Assembly (NCBI GenBank): GCA_964036315.1
Contig: OZ038510.1
Span: 86,605,664 to 86,669,663, forward strand
Length of the DNA stretch: 64,000 bases
Reading direction: 5' to 3'
Source of the DNA: Acanthosepion esculentum
Taxonomy: Eukaryota; Mollusca; Cephalopoda; Sepiida; Sepiidae
Of this stretch, positions 8,585-20,640 are shown piece after piece. The stretch's first letter is position 1. Each line of letters starts with the position of its first letter. A model generated the notes under the pieces. That model was given only the letters and a program-made list of their open reading frames with translations, ran no database searches and was not told the origin of the DNA. A program made the position numbers and the translations under genes.

Positions 8585-11500
8585 ATGGAAACTACAACAA
8601 AAAGAAATACGACTAAGCCAGAAACAAAAAGCAACAATGTTTCTTTCTCCAACATTCTTGGTATCTGTTCCAACTTCTGTAGCGTAGACTCTTATCTCCT
8701 AGAATGGTCACCAGATATCTTTGCCCTTTGTCAAACCGACCTGAATTCTTTTATTGATACTAATGGATTCTTGGTTCCAGGCTAACTTCCGCTTTGCTGA
8801 AAAGATTCCATGATTCATATGCATGACCTTTGCTGTTTACATCCGGTATAATCTTCCAATGGCTAGGTAATTCTCTCGAGGTCGTTGACTACTCTTTCAT
8901 GTGCTTCTGTCTCTCCTTATTAAACTCTGTTAGCTATCTCCTTTTCCTTTATCGCTCTCCTCTTGCCAGGAATGCACTATATTCAGCATAATAGCTGACC
9001 ATCTAGAAAAGGCGCTTTCTCTCCATTCATCTCCGAACATCTTTGTCTTCAGTGACTTTAATGCTCACCGTAACACGTGGCTGAAACATTCTAAAGGTAC
9101 TGATATTGTTACAGTTTTGGGGTACTGTATATACTAGTGAGCCAACCAAAATGAGCTGACTCATTTTATAGTTGACCAATATAAGGATTAACCAATCAGA
9201 AAGCTTAAAATATTCAATTCGACGTGTATAAAGGCAGCCATGTTTTTCCGAATATTCACTGCCAACCCCGAGACCTTCGAAGACTGAAGAATTACGGAAC
9301 AGCTGCTGGTGGTATTGGCGATATAGTCAGATCCAGTAGAGTGTCTGACTCGTGAGTGTTAATCTTTAACGTTGTTTCATTGAACAGATTACGTACTGCG
9401 CCGGATTCATAGACTATGACGAACATGGTCAACAGATGTTGCCGGTATTCAGACATTAATCAAATTGTAGATTTCCCTTCTTGTTTACCTAGCAAAACCG
9501 AGCAACAGGCTTCTCTGTTTGGTTTAATTTTATCGCCTCTCCTCACTCTTAGCGAGGTTCACAATACCCTCTTGGTAATTCGGACCACTTTTTAGTAGCT
9601 ATTGATATTTCGTTCCAGTCATCCGGTAAGCAGGAACCTCTATACATAAAACGTCTTTCCGTTAACAGCTTACTGAAGTGAGTCTCACTCCGTGATTTTT
9701 TTCGTGATGCCCTGTGGACTGGCATTTTCAACCTCTCAACTGAAAATTGCTCCACTAAGGTTTCTTCTCAAAAGTACCAGGTGAAACATCAATCCTCTCC
9801 ATGGTTCACAACAGCATGCTCGACCGCTATAGCACACAGAAACCACTATTTCCGACTATACCAGCGGAACAGCTCTCGTCAAAACAGACTCCTATTCGTT
9901 ACTGCCCATAATAAATGTAAGCGTATCCTCGAATTAGCTAAGTCTCGGTTTGCCGAGAGAATGAGGCACTACATAGCCTCTAACAACTTTGGCTCTCGTG
10001 ATTACTGGTGGATCTGTAATAGGATATTAAATAAGTGTAAGGTCTCTATTCCCCCCCCCTCTTCAATTTATTTGAAGTGTTATCATCCTCGGTTGATAAA
10101 CCTGAATGCTTTGCCCATAAACTCACCTCAAACTTTACTCTTGACTCATCTGGAGTATCCCTGCCTAACTTCTCACTTAGAACTGATTCTCTTTTAAGTG
10201 ATATGCATATAACCCCTTCCATGGTTTCTGCTATCATCTCTAACCTTGATACTCACAAAGCATGTAGACCCGATGGTATATCTGTAATAGTCATTAAGAA
10301 GTCTGCTCCTGAACTGGCTCCTGTTCTCTTTAAACTGTATAATAAATGCCTCGCTGCCTCCTGCTTTCCTGCCTGCTGGAACTGTTGTTCCAGTTTTTAA
10401 GAACTCAGGTGACCAGTCCGACCCTCCCAACTATCGGCCTATTAACCTTCTCTTTGGGAAAAAAACTAGAGGTTCTAATCAATGCTGAATCGGTTCATTG
10501 TCTTTCATCGCTGGGCCTTTTCTCAGACAAGCAATACGGCTTTCATTTCTCCAGTGAGATGCCCTGACGATAATTATGGAAAGAGCCTATCATGGTCTAG
10601 ATACAAACGGTGAAGCCCGGGCTGTAGAATTGGACATCTCGAAAGCCTTTGACAAGATCTGAAAAGTTACGGTGTCTCCGGACACATTTTCGAGCTGATC
10701 CAGGTTTTCCTATCAAATCATGAATTGAAAGTTATCCTGAACAACCACACGTCTACATCCTTTCGTCTCCTAGGGTTTCATCCTTGGTCCTACGCTGTTT
10801 TTTTAATTTTCATTAACGACATTCCCGATGACATCAGCTTCCAACATGGCATCTACGCTGACGACGCAACCATTTACTCCTCCCTCGATAATAAGGCTGA
10901 TCAATCCGACAAGGTCAAAATGGCAGCCAATGTCCAAAACGACTTCAAGTTTTTTGTTAACTGGAGCAAAAGATGGCTCGTTAATTTTAATGCCTCCAAA
11001 ACTAAACTTCTCGCCATTAATCATCTGAGAGATCCCTCTCTGCCTTCCATCGGCATGGCTGATGCTAACCCCCAGTATAGTGACTCATCTGACCTTCTCG
11101 AGCTAACGTTCTCAGTTGACATGACGTGGAAAAGACTATATTAAATCCATTGCTAGCTCAGCTGCTAAGAGAGTTGGATCGCTGTGTCGTACGAGACTTT
11201 TTTTTTCTCTTCAGAATTTATCTTGCATATCTATAAATCTACCATTCGTCCATGCTTAGAATATTGCTGCCATATGTGGCCCGGTGCCCCTGCGATTTAC
11301 CTGGAGCTCCTTGTTAAAATCTAAAGAAGAATCAGCAATATTATCAGTCCTGATCTGGCGGTTCGGCATCAGTCACTTTTCCACCGCCGTAAAGTTTGCC
11401 TCTCTGTCTTTTTTTATAAATACTATCATGGTGATTGTTTGGATGAGCCATTCGCTATGGCACCAAGACTCTATGAATTTAAGTGTCGTCAGGGTGTCAT

Positions 11501-11775
11501 CAATTTACAGTTGGGCTGGCTAGATGTGGTCGTAAGATCTATGCTAAGTTACTTTTCTCGCACTTCTTGCTCGTGGAACTCCCTGTCGGTTCATACTTTC
11601 CAACCAACTTTAATCTGCAAAAAAATTAAATGCAGTGCCAATTGCTGGCTACTCCCCTCCTGATTACCGTTTTCTCTCCCTGCTCATTATTAATGCTTCC
11701 ACACCTTCTAAAAACCCTTGTGTTTTAGTGGTTTTATCGCCTTGCTTGGGGTGACACCGATCAAAAATAAATCTC
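8585..11775 (+). mobile_element. non-LTR retrotransposon (LINE), near full length but broken
   Basis: Domains appear in order across several frames. An N-terminal region reads LLEWSPDIFALCQTDLN. Endonuclease remnants follow: DFNAHRNTWLKHSKGTD near 9050, then QIVDFP and the GNSDHF-like region near 9570. The reverse transcriptase follows: NLDTHKACRPDGISV, PPNYRPINLLF, LDISKAFD and GIYADDATIYSSLDNK. The C-terminal part includes YKSTIRPCLEYCCHMW. The 3' end CTTGTGTTTTAGTGG...TTGCTTGGGGTGAC is shared with LINE tails at 15.8, 36.2, 61.7 and 63.9 kb. Multiple frameshifts, stops and an inserted LTR-like sequence make it inactive. The order of an AP-type endonuclease then RT with YADD fits the jockey/CR1/L2-like groups; I cannot choose among them by eye. 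Confidence 0.85.
9125..9442 (+). mobile_element. solo-LTR-like insertion in the LINE endonuclease
   Basis: The LINE frame stops after DFNAHRNTW...TDIVTV and resumes after 9447. The intervening 318 bases have no LINE similarity, contain a TATA-like GTATAAAGG near 9226, and are flanked by GGTA at 9121-9124 and 9443-9446, as expected for a 4-bp target duplication. The ends (CTGTATATAC...) are only roughly LTR-like, and the edges could be off by a few bases. Confidence 0.5.
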
Positions 11776-11875
11776 ATGCCCAAAATTCTTACTATCCAAT
11801 AATAATTTACGGCTTTAAGGAACCTACAACTGGTTGATAAGCCTTAAAAAAATGAATCAATCAACCAAAATTGTG
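11776..11875 (+). mobile_element. SINE tail
   Basis: The stretch TTTACGGCTTTAAGGAACCT...GGTTGATAAGCC matches the tail of the 5S/tRNA SINEs. Only the 3' end is present, right after the LINE end, so the LINE probably inserted into an older SINE or the SINE was truncated. Confidence 0.65.
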
Positions 11876-13309
11876 TGAATGGATGGCGAAACTGGGGGTA
11901 GGGGTAACCTTAGTAAATGGATAAAAGCTGTTAAGAGCCACACAAGATAGGAAGGTGTGGAGAGCTACTACTGCCTATATTCTGAATGGATGCAGCTCAT
12001 AGTAGAAGAATAATTATGATATAAGGACAATAACTGTAGAGTACCCAGTGATAATATTTCTTTATTAGCAAAGTTATTTCGAGATGAGCTTACTTAACAC
12101 CGGTCATGACGTCTTTCTTCTCATAGATACAAATCTGTCTATATACTTGTGATGCCATAAAAAAAAAATTGCTCTATATTCGCGGCTTCTGATTCGGCGC
12201 CTATCCTGTCTTCTGTTCATAATAGCGACAGTGCTGACGGCTCCAAGCAATTATTGTAGCTATTAGCGTCTGTCGCGAGTAGGCGGGACCCTTCCGCCAT
12301 TCGTTACATGTTAACCATTGTTAAACACATAAATATTTCCTGCGATTCAGAGGTCATCTGTGTAAAGGGAAACGATCCCACTTCTGCTATATTTTTTTAA
12401 CCCATTAGCAGACTCCACCCAACCGATTTTTACAGGCCCTTTCTATCTGCGTGAATAGAAAAAGCGATCATTTACTTATCTACTCAAACTCGAGAGGGTA
12501 GGTCGACTCATTGGAAGAGCAAAGGACCGATGACCACAAGAAATAATATTCTTTTAGCTTATTATTTGCTTATTAAGATGCTACTTAGTTTCAGTGAAAA
12601 AAAAAGAAAGAAATGTTTAACGTCTCCTGATAATACCTCAAAAACAATGGACCATTCCGCTTTGATTGCATGAAAAGATAAAAGATATATGAAAGACACT
12701 ACTTGTTTTCAGTTAGAAAATGAAAGAAGGAAAGATAGTAGTGTTTAAAGTGGAATTTCTACGGATATTTTACTGTCGTAGGACTCTCAGCTTTTTCAAT
12801 TATTAACTTAAGAATCAAGATTCATCAAAAAATTAAAATAGGAAAACGGTGTCATTTTCATGGTTCTTTCTAGTATATATAATTGTGTATCTGGGCAGCA
12901 ATCCTTCTTTTATACAAGTTTCATTAAAGACGGCTGACAAGATATTGCGATTAAGCTTTTAATTAATTTTTTCTTGTGTTCGTTTAAGTGATGTCTTTCT
13001 GGATGTAAAGTGCGTAAAAACTATCGGCGTTTCATTCATACGACTGCTTACATCTATTCTATTAGACGTTGCACCCTGCCAATGCACTTCATAAATAGTG
13101 AACTGTTCTTGAAAGATGGAAAAGACATAACAGAGACACTATATGGATTAAGTGAGAAAATGAAAGAAAGCAGGGAAGATAGAAATATTTAATGTCTGTT
13201 GCAGTGCAATGGAAAAAGGTCTGTTGCAAATCTATTCATTTGTACACTTTTCTTTTTTTTAAATAACGACCAGCATTTATATTTATGATTGTTATTGCAA
13301 TATTTTGTC
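11876..13309. other. unassigned; one fragment related to the 18.6 kb foldback
   Basis: Mostly featureless AT-rich DNA. Around 12885-12945 the sequence GGGCAGCAATCCTTCTTTTATACAAGTTTC resembles one arm and the flank of the inverted repeat at 18563-18708. A 60-codon frame at 13010-13192 is not recognisable. Confidence 0.4.
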
Positions 13310-13585
13310 AAAGTTTTAGTGTTAAAATGAACGGATTTTACAAGGTTTTTAAAATTCTTTAATCTACATTCAGTGTAAACTAGAGCATGTTGGGATACCT
13401 CATTTTAGTGTTAAAATGAATAGATTTTACAAGGTTTTTAAAATTCTTTAATCTACCTTCAGTGTAAGTACAGCATGTTGGGATACCTCATTTTAATGTT
13501 AAAATAAATAGATTTTACAAGGTTTTTAAAATTCTTTAATATACCTTCAGTGTAACTAGAGCATGTTGGGATACCTCATTTTACC
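13310..13585. repeat. three tandem copies of an 89-bp unit
   Basis: Units begin with GTTAAAATGA-type sequence at 13321, 13410 and 13498, so the spacing is 88-89 bases. Each ends in AGCATGTTGGGATACCTCAT. The copies differ at only a few positions, implying recent duplication. Confidence 0.9.
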
Positions 13586-14425
13586 AAACACTTATTGTTA
13601 TTAAAATAATTTGTTCCTAAATTCTTTATTTAAAATGAATAAAAATATCCGTTTATTATAAGGAAAACTCTTGGTAATATTACAATATAACATTTTTTGC
13701 CGTAGTAAATATAACTTGGTACAATTTTTTAATATCTGCCGCTTATTATTAGCAAAAAAAATCCCTTCCTAAAGCGATCACCGTAATAAAATAACCTATC
13801 GAGAAAACGCTGGAATCTTTTACACAAAATAACACAAAGTCGTCGGAGGGTAATCGAAAGCCGAACAGAAAAGATAAAAAATGCTTTCACAATGATGAAA
13901 AAAAAATGATGATAAAATTCGATATATTTCCTTCATGTAAAAAAAAAAATGAGATGATCCGTCTTTTCTATCCACCGAAATACCACGAGACAATACGAGA
14001 TCAGATCAGTACGCAAGACGATGCTATTTAGGGTAGGGAATAAAATAACATTAGTCTGGTTGTCACGTCCCGACAGTCAAAGCTATCCCGCCGTCGCTTG
14101 GCAGTGCAGAACCCGTTAAATAAAAAAACAAAAAAAATGACACCAGTTTTATTTTTCTCTTTCTTCTTAAGTGATGCCTCTTCATCAGTTTTATTCCCAA
14201 AGGGACGCTGAATTACAATATTTTAGTGGGTGATTGCCACTGGCAAATCTGTTATCAAATACCTGACAAAGGCCACGCCTCACATACTGCGATCAGTGAA
14301 TTTGACATTAAATGTCACGCCACATGAACGTATGCATTGGCGAGTGGTAGACATTTATCATCACTCCATTATTTATTATATATTAACATGATGCAAAATT
14401 TGACAAAGTCCACTATTCATAGCAT
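13586..14425. other. unassigned AT-rich sequence
   Basis: No domain or repeat family was recognised. Confidence 0.4.
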
Positions 14426-15065
14426 CGTTATACAATGTTGAAGCACCGGTTCTTGAAAGATCACACAAGTTAAGCAACATCGAGACTGTTCAGAACCTTG
14501 ACGGGTGACCGCTTGGTAATAACAAATGCTGTATACTTGGATCTGCAGGGGGGTCTTGACTTACCATCATGTTGAAACACCGGTTATTGAACGAACACCG
14601 AAGTTAAGCAATATCGAACCAGATCAGAACCTATATGGGTGACCAATAGGGAACACCAGGTGTTGTAAGTTTGCATGTGCAGGTGGTTTTGAATTACGGC
14701 CATATATTGTTGAAACATTAGTTCTTGAACAATCACCGAAGTTAAGCAACATCGAGACTGGTCAGTACCTGGATGGGTGACGGCTTGGGGATACAATATG
14801 CAGTAAGCTTGGCTCTTTGGGTGCTGTAAAGGATAATGTCTCAGAATTCGAATCCCAGTCGGGTTCGTTCTATTCACTTACGCACAAATACCCTTGGGTA
14901 AGGTATAAATCCACCTCATCCCCCCTTTTGTGGGTTAATTAGTAGGACTTGTATCAGTAAATTATAAAAAATCTCCAAAGATTTCTTACATTCTAAAAAT
15001 ATTTCATGCCTTTAAATAACCTGCAAAAGGTTGATAAACCGTAAAAAACGAAGCAATCATTTAAT
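14426..15065 (+). mobile_element. composite SINE with three tandem 5S-derived heads and a tRNA-like body
   Basis: Three consecutive segments carry the 5S pattern: GTTGAA near 14437, 14571 and 14709; CACCGAAGTTAAGCAA; then GGGTGACC. They are spaced 134 and 138 bases apart, so each is a 120-base 5S-like part plus a short linker. The third is best preserved and starts at GAATTACGGCCATAT. It is followed by the tRNA-like body with a good B-box (GAATTCGAATCCCAG near 14850) and the common tail near 15005-15060. The 5S A-box and C-box regions are largely retained, so polymerase III promoter activity is conceivable. Multiple substitutions exclude functional 5S rRNA. Confidence 0.8.
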
Positions 15066-15320
15066 CAATACAAGCAGGCAGACCGATCTACTTGGAAATT
15101 TGTCCCTGTATGCAAAATTTAAGGGGCGGTCTGCTTCTGTGCGTTAGTTTTCCTGTTGGCATGCTTCCATGGTAAAAGCCGGTAGTCAGCTAGTTAACAC
15201 AGTTCAAATATCTTTATTCAATTATATGCAAAAAGTTTTCATAATGGGTAAGCGTTTCGGAAAACTAACTGCTATATGCTTAGATGTGCTGGAGGTGTAG
15301 TGGTTAATGTCTTCTTTTTT
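15066..15320. other. unassigned
   Basis: No recognised feature. Confidence 0.4.
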
Positions 15321-15324
15321 GCGT

Positions 15325-15835
15325 CCCTAAGTATGGCTGATGCTCACCTCCAAGAGAGCGACTCATTATGCCTTCTTCTATAAATTAACGCTTTCTATTT
15401 ATGCCTTCTTCTATAAATTAACGATATGCCGGCGCTTCCCACTGTCTTTTCTACATTTACTCCCAGGGTAACTGCTCCGACGAGCTATTTTCGCTGGTTC
15501 CCAAACTGCATGAATTTAAGCGTGCAACTAGGTTGGCATCTCAGTCCCACCCTTTCACTGTCGAAGTGTTTAAATGTAGCCGCCTCTTTTACTCTTCTAC
15601 TCCAATAGCCTCATATCTCGCACTTCCCGTCTGTGGAACTCCTTTCCTCTTACTTGCTTCCCTGATAGCTATAATCTCCAAATATTCAAATGCAATGTCA
15701 ATCGATGTCGTCCTTCTCTTCATCCTTTCCTCTATCACGCCTCTTTACTCTTGCTCCCACACTCTGTAACCCCTTGTGTCCTAGTGGCACTCCCGCCTTG
15801 CTTGGGGTGAAATGCTTAAAAAATTAAAAAATAAA
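15325..15835 (+). pseudogene. LINE ORF2 C-terminus and 3' end
   Basis: The start encodes a remnant of ADANLQESDSL (here MADAHLQESDS). Later, the sequence runs into TCTCGCACTTCCCGTCTGTGG and ends in CCCTTGTGTCCTAGTGGCAC...GCTTGGGGTGAAAT, the LINE 3' end of the 8.6 kb element. A 30-base piece (TATGCCTTCTTCTATAAATT) is duplicated in tandem near 15365-15425. Inactive. Confidence 0.75.
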
Positions 15836-15885
15836 ATAAAATATAGTCATTGGTTTTGTGCTCCCAGTAGATGTCTTTACCTCAC

Positions 15886-15887
15886 CC

Positions 15888-15978
<91 letters not shown>
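15886..15978. repeat. (CA)n(TA)n microsatellite
   Basis: A CA run at about 15888-15920 changes directly into a TA run ending near 15976. It lies about 50 bases after the LINE end. Confidence 0.95.
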
Positions 15979-15979
<1 letters not shown>

Positions 15980-16190
15980 GTGTATTTCAAGCTCTGTCTA
16001 TCTCTTTTTTATTAAATCTTGTAAATTTTCAAATAAGTCGTTTTGTTTTATCAGTAAATATACCAAAATTCATATTAACTTTTATTTTATATTATTTTCC
16101 CGAGTACTTTCGAATGTTACTACATTAATTTTCAAAGATTTTCGTTTGCAAATAAGTATTCAACTTTGCATATACAGATAATATTTTAAC

Positions 16191-16193
<3 letters not shown>

Positions 16194-16229
<36 letters not shown>
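16194..16229. repeat. (TA)n microsatellite
   Basis: Uninterrupted alternating TA run. Confidence 0.95.
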
Positions 16230-16230
<1 letters not shown>

Positions 16231-16399
16231 CTTAGAATTTTCTATATTTATCGGGGAAGAGATAAACCTTTTGCATGATGTAGGTCCATGTGATCTTCCA
16301 TGCATTCCTTGATTTTTAGAACGTGCGTCACTACATCTTACACGGGATTTATATAATAACGGTAATAATAATGAACTCTCCTGTCGGTTTCGACATATG

Positions 16400-16690
16400 G
16401 GGATCTGACAGCTTAGTTGATTCAGCTATGAAATTGTGTGCGATAATCTTAAGTGGCATTTAAGACCTGCTAGTGATTTACAATGGAGGCCACAAGAACG
16501 AATCAAGGTAAACCGCCAGAAAACCCACACAAGTGATTTGATTAAAGTGGTGAAGTCTTCTGCAGAACCATCCACACTTTTCGGAACTATTGATACACTC
16601 AGTCGGTGCAAATAAATGCCACAGACGAAGCAGACAATATACCTCAGGCTTTTCGTGAAAGAGTTATCCATCCCCTACACCAATCCTGTT
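16400..16690 (-). mobile_element. family F repeat fragment (SINE/LINE body)
   Basis: ACACAAGTGATTTGATTAAAG and CCATCCACACTTTTCGGA match the repeat at 17540-17960 (ATGAGATTTGATTATAGTGG, CCATCCACACTTTTTGGAG). On the minus strand it encodes CGLHCKSLAGLKCHLRLSHT, a C2H2-like pattern (C-x-x-x-C shortened, H-x-x-x-x-H) that also occurs at the C-terminus of some LINE proteins. This suggests the body derives from a LINE 3' coding end. Confidence 0.5.
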
Positions 16691-17300
16691 CCATAACATA
16701 TATATATTCAATCTTCAGACAATGTGTGTTGCTTTTTTTTTTTTTGGTTTGACTATTTATATAGTTGAATTATGTGTAGCAAGGTCTATTGTATTATCTT
16801 AACGTTTATTGCGTGGACGTAACTGTTATGTTTCAAATTATTCTAGAAGCGATTGAGTAAAAATAAGTACGGATCTGGATGTGGTTATTTCTTAACTTTT
16901 TGCTCATTAGTTATTATTGATTACTTAATTATTTGTTGTTGATTAATATTTTTATTATTATTACTACATTTACTTGCGTTTATATCCACTTTTATATCTA
17001 TAGGTGTGTGTTTTTGAGTGCATTATTTCCTTATTACGCATATATAAGAGTGGTTTGTATTAAATTCTTTTAAGAGCGGTTTTTATAAACTAACATTTTT
17101 ATTTATTTAGCCATTTACATTAGAAGAGAATCTACAAATTTAAAAATTTAAAGACGGGAATAATCATATAAATAAAAGGAATTAAAATTTTTTCGAACAT
17201 TTGTTACGCTTACGGCTTCTTAAAAACAACGCGAAAAGAACGCTATTAAAAGACAGTCAGCCATCTTGAAAAAGTGTTACGTTTAAATGTGTAAATAAAA
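16691..17300. other. unassigned AT-rich sequence
   Basis: No gene, tRNA-like box or tandem repeat was recognised. Confidence 0.4.
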
Positions 17301-17499
17301 ATGTTACATATATATGTGTGTGTGTGTGTTTCTATATATTTCGGCAGCATATCTTCTTTCATTGAATAATATAGACATATGGTGTCTACTTATTTTGATA
17401 CTGAGACTTTCCAGTTGTCGAATCAGTTTCTTGGTGTTAAGATGAAATTCATCAATCGTGTTAGATTGATAAATGTTTCCTATTTGTACTTTAATCTTA

Positions 17500-17541
17500 T
17501 ACACACACACACACAAACACACACATATATATATATATATG
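17500..17541. repeat. (CA)n(TA)n microsatellite
   Basis: A CA run turns into a short TA run at the edge of the family F repeat. Confidence 0.9.
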
Positions 17542-18515
<974 letters not shown>

Positions 18516-18562
18516 TAAAGTTTCACTAAAAACGTCTGACAAGGAACTGAAGTTTATTTTTC

Positions 18563-18708
18563 CTGTTGGCTGCCGGGTCATGTAATTTAATTATTGTGGT
18601 ATTTGAGCAGCGATACCCCTTTTATACAAGTTTTATTAAAAAAATCGAATAAAAAAAGGGTTGCTGTCCAAATACATAATTATTAAATTACATGACCCGG
18701 CAGCCAAC
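18563..18708. repeat. inverted repeat (foldback)
   Basis: GTTGGCTGCCGGGTCATGTA at the left end is mirrored by TACATGACCCGGCAGCCAAC at the right end. Homology continues inward through TTTAATTATT to AAGGGTTGCTG, with a short loop around 18625-18650. The arms are about 55 bases. A related fragment occurs near 12885. Confidence 0.85.
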
Positions 18709-19640
18709 AAACAAAGAAAACCTCATTTCTTTGTCAATCGTGTTTAATTAAACTTGTATAAAATATGTGTTTAGAATGGAATATCTTTTTGAATAACAAA
18801 AATTTAGCAATTTGCTGTTTGAGTTTTCTGTTTCGGGTGAAAAATAGTATGACACCTGATAAAGGTGAAGAGGTGTGAAATAAACTTTCCAAAAGGTAAA
18901 TATACCTGTCTATAAATGCGCAAAGAACGCTAACTTTATAACCTTTGCTTGCACCGACTGTTAAAAGTGGATCTTCTCTTCCTTGATTAGAAATACGGAT
19001 CTGCATTAATTTGAGCTGAATGGCAGAGAGTAATCGACCCGTCCATTTAGGAAACCACTGAACACAATCCATAAAGATTAATTAAGTGAAAGTTATTAAT
19101 GACAAGACACAGAGCAAGAATTGCGAAATTATGTCCCAGATGGGAGTCTCCGTCAACAAGTGAGAGTTCGGTCCGCTAGGTGGTGATCGCTCCTTGCGTA
19201 GTAACGGGACCGTATACTTTACACGTGAACGCACGAGAGGTCGTTTGAAACAACTCTCGCGAGACAACATCCGTCAGCAATCGATTTACTATCAAGATGA
19301 CCAGCATTCCATGACTCTGTGCATTATAAGCAGTCATGCCCGAAGTTCTGTCTGTCTGTCCGTCTGGCTGTCTGTCTTTTATTCACGTGACTGAGATAGT
19401 TGTGCAGAGATAAGGGTTCGAACAGAGGCAAAGCAAAGATATCAAATACTGATTTTCAAGGCAAATAATCCCTATTGTCAGACTGGCATATCATTGCCTT
19501 CCTACACCCAATTTACCCATATCCTCCAGTCGATCCGTGTACTGTTTTATGTTAGGTGTGTGCAAAATATTCCAGAAAAGATTCCATTTTAAGATGTGTA
19601 TTCAGTGTTAGGCTTAATAAATGTTTTTGAAATTATTGAG
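18709..19640. other. unassigned
   Basis: Open frames at 18734-19072 (-) and 19082-19394 (both strands) show no domain I can name. A CTGT-rich simple stretch lies at 19345-19378. Confidence 0.4.
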
Positions 19641-19643
19641 TAG

Positions 19644-19649
<6 letters not shown>

Positions 19650-19709
<60 letters not shown>
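19650..19709. repeat. (TA)n microsatellite
   Basis: Uninterrupted TA run 80 bases from the hammerhead-bearing repeat. Confidence 0.95.
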
Positions 19710-19711
<2 letters not shown>

Positions 19712-19905
19712 TAATTGATTTGGGGATTTAGGCTAATTTTATAGTAATACGTCGAGCTTAGAATCCTCAACAGAATGCAGAAAGCACTTAACGGCCGTTT
19801 CGTCCTATCTGGGACTCATCAGCAGTGCGCATCCACTACCGAGAATCGAACCCGGATCGCTTCGATACAACGCCAGTCTAGTTTATATCTTTCTTCTTCG
19901 TCACC
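19710..19905 (-). mobile_element. tRNA-like retroelement with hammerhead ribozyme core (family H)
   Basis: On the minus strand a tRNA-like 3' half (GATCCGGGTTCGATTCTCGG, a good B-box) is followed 20-25 bases later by a hammerhead core at 19784-19830, then by an AT-rich tail leading to the TA run. A forward copy of the tRNA-like part starts at 19907, giving a head-to-head pair. The tRNA promoter plus hammerhead design resembles the Schistosoma Sm-alpha family and hammerhead-bearing Penelope elements. The relation is an inference. Confidence 0.65.
19784..19830 (-). ncRNA. candidate type I hammerhead ribozyme
   Basis: On the minus strand: stem I strand GCACTG, core CTGATGA (19816-19822), stem II GTCC/GGAC with loop CAGATA, core GAAA (19798-19801), and a minimal stem III AC/GT closing GGCC. 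The presumed cleavage site follows GTT, with scission after position 19790. The other stem I strand is AAGTGC. All invariant core nucleotides are present. Stem I has five Watson-Crick pairs, but the pair next to the core is G-A, which may weaken activity. The very short stem III is typical of Penelope/retrozyme hammerheads, which often act as dimers. Confidence 0.75.
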
Positions 19906-20005
19906 GAGTCACGTGGTACAGTTGGTATGACGTTCGCGTTGTATCGAAGCGATCCGGGTTCGATTGTCGGTAGTGGATTCTGGGACTATATCTGTGAGCT
20001 GACGG
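19906..20005 (+). mobile_element. tRNA-like SINE head
   Basis: GTGGTACAGTTGGTATGACG (A-box region) and GATCCGGGTTCGATTGTCGG (B-box) are spaced as in a tRNA. The same bases occur in reverse at 19845-19900. Downstream of GTAGTGGATTCTGG the hammerhead segment seen in the partner copy is absent. Confidence 0.75.
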
Positions 20006-20390
20006 CTCGTATCGATTCTGAAAATCTCGTGCTCCTCGATCTCGCATACGCGTGTGATAATCTGTCGCTCGCGTATTCTGAGACGAAACGGATGGTGTTT
20101 CTAACGCTGCTCCCCGTGGCAAGAATTGTGATTTGGACCACGCGAATGGAGGGAATCTTGCGATACAAACGCTATTCTCTTCAGGTTCCAGTCATATTTT
20201 TTTCGGCATCAGCTGAAGGTGAAGATCAGAACTGATAGAAAGTGTTTGTTATCGAGAGATTTCGGCGAAAGGTGGGTTATAGTGGCGAGCTTAGTTCATG
20301 TGAATGGGACCAGCTTTGATTTTCTTTTTTAATTCCCCTTTGACGCAACGGGTCGTTTCATGTGAGTTCTACATGTGTTATGAAATATTT
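20006..20390. other. unassigned, moderately GC-rich
   Basis: Open on both strands for 60-100 codons (for example 19927-20235 on plus), but the frame runs out of the tRNA-like head, so it is not a gene. It may be the body of the adjacent repeat. Confidence 0.4.
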
Positions 20391-20394
20391 TTTC

Positions 20395-20640
20395 AGAGTA
20401 TATAACCTTCCCGATTGAACAATTTCTGAAAGATTTCCAATTATTTATTTATAACCATAATGCCCCATAAAAGTGCTTGTCCCACTGAAAGAAACAAGAT
20501 TATCCGCACGAAGAATTTCATAAGATTTCAAAAATCACATAAGAAAAGAAGAACAATCAGTGGAAAGCAAAAGAAGGGTGCCACTGAAAATCCAAATTAT
20601 TGGTCGTTCTCTGTTCCTTGAAGCATCCTTCGAAGGAAAG
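20395..20640. repeat. diverged direct duplicate, copy 1
   Basis: From GAGTATATAACCTTCCCGAT to CCTTGAAGCATCCTTCGAAGG it matches 21627-21870 with small indels. It includes CAAATTATTGGTCGTTCTCT in both copies. It contains an ATG-led short frame (ATGCCCCATAAAAGTGC against ATGTCCCATAAAAAAAG), so it could be the start of a decayed element protein. Confidence 0.75.

Noticed and set aside
14436..14815. Functional 5S rRNA genes
   Set aside because: Many substitutions relative to 5S rRNA, attachment to a tRNA-like SINE body, and lack of a T-rich terminator after each unit argue for SINE-derived copies.
15812..16181. Overlapping frames rich in THTHTH and YIYIYI
   Set aside because: They are translations of CA and TA microsatellites, as are similar frames at the other TA runs.
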